Positions 57,403 to 64,000 of a stretch of DNA of 64,000 nt are shown one piece after another (the first letter of the stretch is position 1; every line of letters starts with the position of its first letter). The notes below the pieces were generated by a model, which worked only from the letters and a program-made list of their open reading frames with translations, ran no database searches and had not been told where the DNA came from. The stretch comes from Mangrovivirga cuniculi. Its GTDB lineage: Bacteria; Bacteroidota; Bacteroidia; Cytophagales; Cyclobacteriaceae. The position numbers and the translations under genes were made by a program. The stretch is from positions 857,001-921,000 of the forward strand of contig NZ_CP028923.1 in the NCBI RefSeq assembly GCF_005166025.1. Reading direction: 5' to 3'.

Positions 57403-58741
57403 TACCTTTAGATTTAATATAATTTTTAGAATCGCGATATTATTGATATCGGTTTTCCTTTTAGCACATCAGGTTTACTCTAATGGAAATCTGTTGGGAA
57501 GCTTATTAATTCTTTTGCTAATCGTCTTTCAAATCATTTCCTTCGTAAAATATATCGAGAAATCTAATGAAGAGATTCTGGGTATAATAGATAGCCTGGG
57601 AGAAGAAGATTTCACTGTTGAAAATCAGAAAATCGCCAACGACTCTCCCGATGCAACCTCTAAAATTCTTCAGAAGCTTCAGGAAGTAAACCAGGAGAAG
57701 GAGGCACATTATCAATACCTGAAAAATATAGTTCAGCATTTGGGAATTGGTATTATAACATTCGATAAGAATGGGAAGATTCAGATCATGAATACTGCCG
57801 CTAAAAGGTTGCTGAAAGTTAGACAGGTCAAATCTCTGGAGGAACTCAGACCAATTAGTGAATTGCTTGTAAACTCATGTTATGAATTAAGGACTGGAGG
57901 AAGAGATCTGATTAAAATAAAGCAGCAGGATGATATGGTTCAATTGGCTATTTACGCTATTGAATTAACTCTTAAAGATGAAGAATTCAAACTTGTATCA
58001 ATTCAGAATATCCAGTCTGAACTCGAAGAAAAGGAAATGGAAGCCTGGCAAAATCTTATCAGGGTACTTACCCATGAGATTATGAACTCTGTTACTCCAA
58101 TTAGTTCATTAGCGGCAACCGTAGAAGGGGAGCTCCAGGGTCAGCTCTCAAATGGTATGGAAATGAACACAATGTCTAATGAAGATGTTGAAACAATCCA
58201 TATGGCAGTCCAGACAATCCAACGACGAAGTGAAGGATTAATAAAATTTGTTTCAGATTTTAGAAACCTGGCTCGGGTCCCGGATCCCAAATTTGAAGAT
58301 GTTCAGCTTATTACAATATTTAACAGATTGAGAACATTATTTAAAAATGATCTGGATAGCAATGATATTGAATGCAATTGCACCATCATACCAGAAGATC
58401 TGACCTTAAAAGCAGATCCGGAGTTATTGGAGCAGGTATTTATCAATTTAATAAAGAATTCGATTCAGGCATTCGAAAATTTAGATGATGACAGAAAAAG
58501 GATGATCGATATTCATGCTACCCAGGGACCTAAGAATCAAGTTCTTATTAAAATTGAAGATAATGGGCCGGGAATAGATCCTGAAGCCCTGGAAAAATTA
58601 TTTATTCCATTCTTTACCACCAAAAAGTATGGTTCTGGTATTGGATTGAGTATTTCAAAACAAATTCTTAGAAAGCACAAAGCTGCTATATCAGTAAAAT
58701 CAGAAGATAATGTTGGTACTGAATTTACTATCAGGTTTTAA
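57392..58741 (+). CDS. NtrB/AtoS-like sensor histidine kinase
   Basis: 449 residues. Two transmembrane segments at the N terminus (about 7-24 and 32-48) are followed by a HAMP/PAS-like region (IVQHLGIGIITFDKNGKIQIMNTAAKRLL). The HisKA-like box has His228 in LTHEIMNSVTP. The HATPase shows NLIKNSIQAF, DNGPGI and FFTTKKYGSGIGLSISKQI. Almost nothing lies outside the membrane, so it probably senses a membrane or cytoplasmic signal. Partner of the sigma-54 regulator it overlaps by 11 bp. Confidence 0.92.
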   Translation: MVSSTFRFNIIFRIAILLISVFLLAHQVYSNGNLLGSLLILLLIVFQIISFVKYIEKSNEEILGIIDSLGEEDFTVENQKIANDSPDATSKILQKLQEVNQEKEAHYQYLKNIVQHLGIGIITFDKNGKIQIMNTAAKRLLKVRQVKSLEELRPISELLVNSCYELRTGGRDLIKIKQQDDMVQLAIYAIELTLKDEEFKLVSIQNIQSELEEKEMEAWQNLIRVLTHEIMNSVTPISSLAATVEGELQGQLSNGMEMNTMSNEDVETIHMAVQTIQRRSEGLIKFVSDFRNLARVPDPKFEDVQLITIFNRLRTLFKNDLDSNDIECNCTIIPEDLTLKADPELLEQVFINLIKNSIQAFENLDDDRKRMIDIHATQGPKNQVLIKIEDNGPGIDPEALEKLFIPFFTTKKYGSGIGLSISKQILRKHKAAISVKSEDNVGTEFTIRF

Positions 58742-59608
58742 TTAGATTCTGATAAATGGGACCAGAGAAGACACCTTTTTAATATAATTAGTATATCCTG
58801 GCTTTCTCTCTATATTTCTTTTCTCCATCATTGGTATACTGATAAATTTAAAAAGAAAAATTAGTGAGATTAGGCCTGATATTGTCCACATTCCTTCAAA
58901 ACCAGGTAATGGAATAACGGAAATGAATATTCCTGTCCAGAAAAGAAGCTCCCCAAAATAATTCGGGTGCCTACTAATTTTCCATATTCCACTATCAATA
59001 AATTCATTGGAAGATGAAAAAGTTTTGAAATCCCTGAGTTGTTCATCTGCCATTAATTCTATAAATGCCCCGGCTGTGCAGACTATAAAAGCTACATAAT
59101 CCCATGGGTTAAGAACGGAACTATAAGGTATAGCATAAAACAAAGGCAGACAGCCTGCATAAACCCAAAGCGTAGGTAGAAGATGAATACCAAAGAAACT
59201 GGCAGGCCAATATAATTTACCTGTTTTTTCAGCTATAATTTTGTAACGCCAATCTTCATGATCCAATCCTTTCCATCCTTTAATCCAGTTTATGGTTAAC
59301 CTAATTGACCAGATTAAAACTGCTGTTAAAATCATTCCTTGTCTTTCTGTATTGCCTTCCGGGTTCTCTATTATCAATGCAATGACAATCAAAGGAGGGA
59401 CAACCGACCAATACGGATCGTACATGCTCGAATTTCTTGTAATGACACTTCCGATAAAAATAACAACTGTTCCCGCCACGTCTGCAAAGAAAATTCTGTA
59501 AAAAGAGTTGAACTCTGAAGTATAGATCCAAACTAAGGCAGCTACACCCAAAGCAATAAGGTAGCAGGCTGTTACAATTATTAAACTCGAGGTTTTATCG
59601 GTTTTCAT
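58742..59608 (-). CDS. DUF1295 / steroid 5-alpha-reductase-like membrane enzyme
   Basis: 288 residues with about six or seven hydrophobic segments. DUF1295 motifs: SMYDPYWSVVPPLI, WKGLDHEDWRYKII, FGIHLLPTLWVYAGCLPLF, GIWKISRHPNYFGELLFW near residue 210 (NADPH/donor site of the ICMT/5-alpha-reductase superfamily), and the KPGYTNYIKKVSSLVPFI tail. It may reduce an unsaturated lipid or terpenoid ketone; the substrate is unknown. Its stop is adjacent to the convergent kinase gene stop. Confidence 0.88.
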   Translation of the reverse strand: MKTDKTSSLIIVTACYLIALGVAALVWIYTSEFNSFYRIFFADVAGTVVIFIGSVITRNSSMYDPYWSVVPPLIVIALIIENPEGNTERQGMILTAVLIWSIRLTINWIKGWKGLDHEDWRYKIIAEKTGKLYWPASFFGIHLLPTLWVYAGCLPLFYAIPYSSVLNPWDYVAFIVCTAGAFIELMADEQLRDFKTFSSSNEFIDSGIWKISRHPNYFGELLFWTGIFISVIPLPGFEGMWTISGLISLIFLFKFISIPMMEKRNIERKPGYTNYIKKVSSLVPFIRI

Positions 59609-59637
59609 TATTATCTTCTGGTTAATAGAAAAATTTT

Positions 59638-60753
59638 ATGGCTGGTTTTAATCTACCGCCGGTATCAACACTGGCAGGCACAGACATTTTTAATTTCTTT
59701 AAGATAATAAGGAAGGGAAGAATTCAAAAGCGCTATTATTTTAAAGTATTTATAACGTTTTTAATTTGCTTAATAGCATCACCATTTCACTTATATGAGA
59801 AAGTATTTTTTAGCAATAAATTAAAAAATCACAATTTTTCTAATCCACCTTTATTTATCATTGGCCATTGGAGGTCTGGAACAACCCATTTGCACAATTT
59901 ATTGGCACAGGATCCCAGTGCTTCATTTTTTACAACTTACCAGGGAGTCTTTCCTGATAACTTAAAAAGCAAGCTGATTTTTAAATCTTTCATGAAAATG
60001 TCGATGCCTGGTAAAAGACCTTCTGATAATGTAAAGCTCAACGTTAATTATCCTCAGGAGGACGAATTCGCAGTGAGTAACTCAGGACTTGAATCATTTT
60101 ATAACTTCTTTTATTTCCCTCATTTATATGATTATTATTACCAAAATGGAGTCAAATTTAATGAGGATAAGGATATTATTTCCTGGTTAACTGGATATGA
60201 AAGGTTGATGAAGAAGGCAGCTTACAATACTGGAGATGGACGCCTAATAGTGAAAAACCCTGTAAATACGGCTAGAATAAAATACCTGGCAGAATACTTT
60301 AAAGAATCAAAATTTATTTTCATATATCGGAATCCAATAATAGTTTATTTGAGTACTCGTTCATTTTTTAATAGTTTGTTCCCCTCATTAACTCTTCAGG
60401 AAATAAACAAGGAACAAATCGATGAGATAGTGATAGATCTTTATAAGAGATTGATGAACGATTATTTTGAGCAAAAAGATAAAGTCAGGAGGGATAATTT
60501 AATAGAAATAAAATTTGAGGATCTTGAGAAATACCCAATACAACAGCTACGCGAAATATATGCGAAGCTTGACCTTGAAGACTTTGAAGGAATAAAAACT
60601 CATTTCGAAACATACCTCAATTCAAGGAAAGGATATAAAAAAAATAAATACTCAATATTCTCAGAAGAACTAGATGTGGTATCCAACCACTTAAAGCCTT
60701 ATATGGAAATTTTGGATTATCAAATCCCTGAAGATCTTAATGTAATTTATTAA
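59638..60753 (+). CDS. Sulfotransferase-family protein
   Basis: 371 residues. The PAPS 5'-phosphosulfate loop is IIGHWRSGTTHLHNLLAQDP (about 73-92) and the 3'-phosphate motif is KFIFIYRNPIIVYLSTRSFFNS. A hydrophobic N-terminal segment (about 36-52) suggests a membrane-associated form. It resembles the sulfotransferase group that sulfates lipids or carbohydrates. The acceptor is unknown and no PAPS-synthesis gene is in the window. It runs divergently from the DUF1295 gene, 29 bp between starts, so the two may share a promoter region. Confidence 0.85.
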   Translation: MAGFNLPPVSTLAGTDIFNFFKIIRKGRIQKRYYFKVFITFLICLIASPFHLYEKVFFSNKLKNHNFSNPPLFIIGHWRSGTTHLHNLLAQDPSASFFTTYQGVFPDNLKSKLIFKSFMKMSMPGKRPSDNVKLNVNYPQEDEFAVSNSGLESFYNFFYFPHLYDYYYQNGVKFNEDKDIISWLTGYERLMKKAAYNTGDGRLIVKNPVNTARIKYLAEYFKESKFIFIYRNPIIVYLSTRSFFNSLFPSLTLQEINKEQIDEIVIDLYKRLMNDYFEQKDKVRRDNLIEIKFEDLEKYPIQQLREIYAKLDLEDFEGIKTHFETYLNSRKGYKKNKYSIFSEELDVVSNHLKPYMEILDYQIPEDLNVIY

Positions 60754-60827
60754 ATAAGAAGGTTGCCAGCTAAAAAATAATTAAACCCATTGTGTAAACA
60801 ACATGAACTTCATAGTAGTTATTGACC

Positions 60828-60835
60828 TATATTTG
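60828..60835 (+). promoter_or_regulatory. Predicted -7 element of TonB receptor gene
   Basis: TATATTTG matches TAnnTTTG, 24 bp before the receptor ATG. Confidence 0.45.
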
Positions 60836-60859
60836 CATTGATTAAAACATCTTCATACT

Positions 60860-63262
60860 ATGCACAAGGTAGTGACTCTGGTGAGTCTGATTTTTTTGGT
60901 AAGTATAAATTTATCTGCTCAGGAAAAGTTTACAATAAGTGGATATGTCAAGGAAGCTTCGACCGGGGAAGCCCTGATTGGTGCATCTGTAGTAGCCAAT
61001 ACTACCCCTCCTAGTGGTTCTGTTACAAATAATTATGGTTTTTACTCTCTCACTTTACCTGAAGGTAAGTACGAAATCACTTTTTCTTTTATTGGGTTTG
61101 AACAAGTCGTTCGGAATGTTGACCTCAACGGCAATCTAAAAATAAATATTGAACTGGAAGATGTTGGCCGGGAATTAGAAGAAGTTGTGGTTACCGGAAA
61201 AAGAGAGGATGAGAATGTGGAAGATATTTCAATGTCAAAAGAAGAATTGAGCATTGAAAAAATAAAAGCCATGCCAGCCTTATTTGGAGAAGTAGATATA
61301 GTAAAGAGTTTACAAATGCTGCCGGGAGTTCAGTCGGCTGGAGAAGGTACAACCGGATTGTTTGTAAGAGGAGGAAGTTATGATCAAAATTTAGTCCTTC
61401 TCGATGAAGCTACTGTTTATAATGCCTCTCATTTTTTAGGTTTTTTCTCAGTTTTTAACCCCGATGCTGTTAAGAAAGTTACTCTGTACAAAGGAGGAAT
61501 ACCAGCAAAATATGGTGGTAGACTTTCGTCGGTAGTTGATATCCAGATGAAAGAAGGAAATAGTAAAGAATTTTCCGGTTCAGGAGGCATCGGAACTATC
61601 TCAAGCCGACTTACTTTGGAAGGACCAATTAAGAAAGATGTAAGCTCATTTATAGTAACTGCACGGAGAACATATGCTGACCTGTTTCTTGCTTTAAGTA
61701 ACGATCCAAACATTAGTAACAACAAATTATATTTTTATGATTTTAATGCGAAGGCTAACTATAGGTTCAGTGAAAAAGACCAGATCTTCGTGTCAGGATA
61801 TTTTGGTAGGGATGTTTTCAATTTTGATAATGACTTCGGCTTAAAATGGGGAAATACCACGCTGACAGGAAGATGGAATCATGTTTTTAATGATAAGTTA
61901 TTCCTTAATTCAACAGCTCTATATAGTAGTTTTAATTACGGGTTTCAGATAGATAATTCTTCTCAGAACTTTGAATGGCTGGCAAATCTCAGTGAAGTTG
62001 CCGGCAAATTTGACTTTACATACTTCCATAGCCCTTCAGTTACCTTATCATTTGGATCACATTCAATCTATCATATATTCTCACCTGCTGAAATAGAACC
62101 TCTCAATGATGAATCTATAGTAGAGAGCTTTTCTTTAGATAATAAATATGCTTTTGAGCAGGGACTTTATGTTGATTATGAGAAAAAAGTTAATGAAAGG
62201 TTATTGTTACAAGCGGGCCTGAGATATTCCCTTTTTTCTAATATCGGACCAAGTGATGTGTATATCTATGAAGGAGGCGAACCATCTCGAGATGCTGAAA
62301 TAATTGATACGGTATCCTTTGCCAGAGGAAAGAATATTGCTTTTTACGATGGTTTCGAGCCACGGCTTAATATTAGGTATAAGCTTAATAAGAGTTCATC
62401 GATTAAGGCATCATATATGCGGACAATGCAATATTTACAAATTGCAGCCAACTCAACCGCTGGTTTACCTATTGACAGATGGATTCCCGCAGATAAATAT
62501 ATTAAACCACTTAGTGGTAACCAGGTGGCAGTTGGGTATTTCAGGAATTTTAAGGAAAATACATTCGAGTTTTCAACGGAACTTTATTATAAGCATATGG
62601 AGAACGTAATCGACCTTCTCCCTGAAGCAGATGTTTTTCTAAGTAATAATATTGAAACCGAATTAGCCGCTGGCCGTGGCTGGGCCTATGGTCTCGAATT
62701 TCAAATGAAAAAACAAAAGGGTGCTACAACAGGCTGGTTAAGCTATACTTTATCCAGAACTTTCAGACAAGTACCGGGCATAAGTAATGGAGATCCTTAC
62801 CCCGCCAGATATGATAGGATACACGATATATCTCTGGTATTAAATCATGAATTCAATAAAAGAGTTTCAATGGGATTAAATTTTGTTTACTCTTCCGGAC
62901 AGGCAGTTTCATTTCCTATTGGACGGTATGAGGTAGATGGTCAATCTGTTCCATACTATGATGACAATAACAGAAATAGTTCCAGAATGCCTGATTACCA
63001 CAGGCTAGATCTCAGTTTGACTTTAAATGGAAAGGAAAAATCTGACCGTAAATGGGAATCATTTTGGAATTTTTCAATTTATAATCTGTATTCAAGAAAA
63101 AATCCGTTTTCGATTGAATTTAGACGAATTTATAACAATGACGTAGATTTTGATCCGCAGGAAGATGGTAATCCAGGAGAACAATATAATAGCAGACCAG
63201 CATCTGTAAAAACGTATTTATTTGGCATCATTCCTTCAGTATCTTATAATTTTAAATTTTAA
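60860..63262 (+). CDS. TonB-dependent receptor with carboxypeptidase-like N-domain
   Basis: 800 residues with a signal peptide (...LVSINLSAQ). Residues 22-110 form a CarboxypepD_reg-like domain (FTISGYVKEASTGEALIGASVVANTTPPSGSVTNNYGFYSL). The plug contains LQMLPGVQSAGEGTTGLFVRGGSYDQNLVLLDEATVYN and KVTLYKGGIPAKYGGRLSSVVDI. The rest is a beta barrel ending in SVSYNFKF. Such receptors import large or rare nutrients across the outer membrane. The adjacent DUF4249 lipoprotein, starting at the very next base, is the usual partner of this subfamily. Ligand unknown. Confidence 0.9.
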   Translation: MHKVVTLVSLIFLVSINLSAQEKFTISGYVKEASTGEALIGASVVANTTPPSGSVTNNYGFYSLTLPEGKYEITFSFIGFEQVVRNVDLNGNLKINIELEDVGRELEEVVVTGKREDENVEDISMSKEELSIEKIKAMPALFGEVDIVKSLQMLPGVQSAGEGTTGLFVRGGSYDQNLVLLDEATVYNASHFLGFFSVFNPDAVKKVTLYKGGIPAKYGGRLSSVVDIQMKEGNSKEFSGSGGIGTISSRLTLEGPIKKDVSSFIVTARRTYADLFLALSNDPNISNNKLYFYDFNAKANYRFSEKDQIFVSGYFGRDVFNFDNDFGLKWGNTTLTGRWNHVFNDKLFLNSTALYSSFNYGFQIDNSSQNFEWLANLSEVAGKFDFTYFHSPSVTLSFGSHSIYHIFSPAEIEPLNDESIVESFSLDNKYAFEQGLYVDYEKKVNERLLLQAGLRYSLFSNIGPSDVYIYEGGEPSRDAEIIDTVSFARGKNIAFYDGFEPRLNIRYKLNKSSSIKASYMRTMQYLQIAANSTAGLPIDRWIPADKYIKPLSGNQVAVGYFRNFKENTFEFSTELYYKHMENVIDLLPEADVFLSNNIETELAAGRGWAYGLEFQMKKQKGATTGWLSYTLSRTFRQVPGISNGDPYPARYDRIHDISLVLNHEFNKRVSMGLNFVYSSGQAVSFPIGRYEVDGQSVPYYDDNNRNSSRMPDYHRLDLSLTLNGKEKSDRKWESFWNFSIYNLYSRKNPFSIEFRRIYNNDVDFDPQEDGNPGEQYNSRPASVKTYLFGIIPSVSYNFKF

Positions 63263-64000
63263 ATGAAAAGATCACTTTTATATATCGCAGTTATTGTCGG
63301 GTTGCTCATTGCATCCTGCCAGGAAGAGGTAAGACTCGATCTAACTGACGGAGACCCACAGATAGTTATTGAAGCCAGAATAACAACTGACCCGGGTCCG
63401 CACCTGATTAAATTAGGTTTAACAACTAGTTATTATGAGGAATCAGGTAATGATACTGTAAGAAATGCTGCTGTTCGACTTATAGAAGAAAATGACGGAG
63501 AAGTTACTCTAAACGAAATGTATCCGGGTTATTTTTATACTCCAGAAGGGTTTCAGGCCGAAGTTGGTGAAGAATATACTCTTGAAGTAGAATATAATGG
63601 GCAGACATACTCAGCGACCGGAGAGGTTTTGCCATTTCCAATCCTGGACTCGGTAGTTGTCAGATATCAGGAAGAAAGAGTATTTAGAGAGGCAGGATAC
63701 TACTGTTATTTTTATGGTAAGACTCCAAAAGGTCAGATAAATTATTATAGGTGGATGGTTTATGAAAATGATACTTTATTCAACGACAGGGGTGATTATC
63801 TTCTGGCAGATGATGAGTTCGTCCAGGAAGATATTTCGAACTTAGAACTACCTTATCCATTTGAAGTTGGGGATACAGTAAGAATAGAGCAATACGCATT
63901 GAACGAAAAGACATATACTTATTTCCTCGGCCTGGTAAACTTACTATTCAACGATGGAGGTATATTTTCTCCCGCTCCTGTTAATCCAACTACTAACATT
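63263..64000 (+). CDS. DUF4249 lipoprotein, cut by window end
   Basis: Begins at ATG 63263 directly after the receptor stop and runs off the right edge (about 246 codons present). The lipoprotein signal peptide ends LLIASC (Cys19), followed by QEEVRLDLTDGDPQIVIEARITTDPGPHLIKL, the typical DUF4249 opening, and a beta-rich body (GYFYTPEGFQAEVGEEYTLEVEYNGQTYSA). It is a likely outer-membrane partner of the receptor, comparable to SusD-type capture proteins though unrelated in fold. Confidence 0.85.
   Translation, partial: MKRSLLYIAVIVGLLIASCQEEVRLDLTDGDPQIVIEARITTDPGPHLIKLGLTTSYYEESGNDTVRNAAVRLIEENDGEVTLNEMYPGYFYTPEGFQAEVGEEYTLEVEYNGQTYSATGEVLPFPILDSVVVRYQEERVFREAGYYCYFYGKTPKGQINYYRWMVYENDTLFNDRGDYLLADDEFVQEDISNLELPYPFEVGDTVRIEQYALNEKTYTYFLGLVNLLFNDGGIFSPAPVNPTTNI

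Noticed and set aside
1-64000. CRISPR array, tRNA or rRNA genes, prophage
   Set aside because: I looked for regularly spaced repeats, cloverleaf signatures and phage structural genes and saw none.

Overview
The window is a chromosomal segment of an AT-rich Gram-negative bacterium of the phylum Bacteroidota, most likely order Cytophagales. The evidence is DUF4249 and BtuG-like surface lipoproteins, a PorE-like type IX secretion candidate, Bacteroidota-type -7 boxes (TAnnTTTG), the rsfS-ftsH pair, and housekeeping genes (dnaA, dxr, rseP, pyrR-pyrB, ahcY, birA, lpxH). I see no tRNA, rRNA, CRISPR array or prophage.

Layout. (1) 1-1027: frameshifted WG-repeat gene. (2) 1.1-8.3 kb: vitamin B12 uptake locus. 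BtuFCD-type ABC genes lie on the minus strand. A cobalamin riboswitch on the plus strand leads a BtuB-like receptor, a BtuG-like lipoprotein and a Dph6-like ATP pyrophosphatase. (3) 8.8-21.9 kb: the B12-dependent methylmalonyl-CoA mutase genes mutA-mutB and their chaperone meaB, all on the minus strand. Between mutB and meaB lies an accessory stretch (9.9-17.8 kb) with a CHASE2 membrane protein, a FecR/TPR protein, a 1385-residue TPR-CHAT predicted protease, and a REP-associated tyrosine transposase flanked by two near-identical 163-bp palindromic repeats. (4) 22.2-34.9 kb: dnaA, an HtrA protease, GH3-dxr-rseP, a PorE-like OmpA protein, pyrR-pyrB, an unknown secreted protein and an EVE protein. 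(5) 34.9-43.8 kb: a PolX-PHP protein with a degraded polymerase site, a GT9 glycosyltransferase, an LTA-synthase-like phosphotransferase, a candidate kinase-fold protein, an M28 peptidase and an aldehyde dehydrogenase. (6) 43.9-48.8 kb: hybrid histidine kinase, convergent sigma-54 response regulator, TraB/GumN protein. (7) 48.8-49.4 kb: a 600-bp gap with three minus-strand terminators and possible small RNAs. (8) 49.4-55.9 kb: ahcY, birA, rsfS, ftsH, lpxH. (9) 56-64 kb: sigma-54 regulator with its kinase, DUF1295 membrane enzyme, sulfotransferase, and a TonB receptor with a DUF4249 lipoprotein cut by the window end.

How the genes fit together: regions 2 and 3 link B12 import to a B12 enzyme and its G-protein chaperone. 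The CHASE2-FecR-CHAT trio is the best candidate for an undescribed system: a periplasmic sensor, a FecR-like adaptor and a caspase-fold effector.

Quality caution: five genes are broken by what looks in each case like loss of one base in a homopolymer. Each becomes a full-length reading frame if one base is restored, so sequencing or assembly error is more likely than five real pseudogenes.
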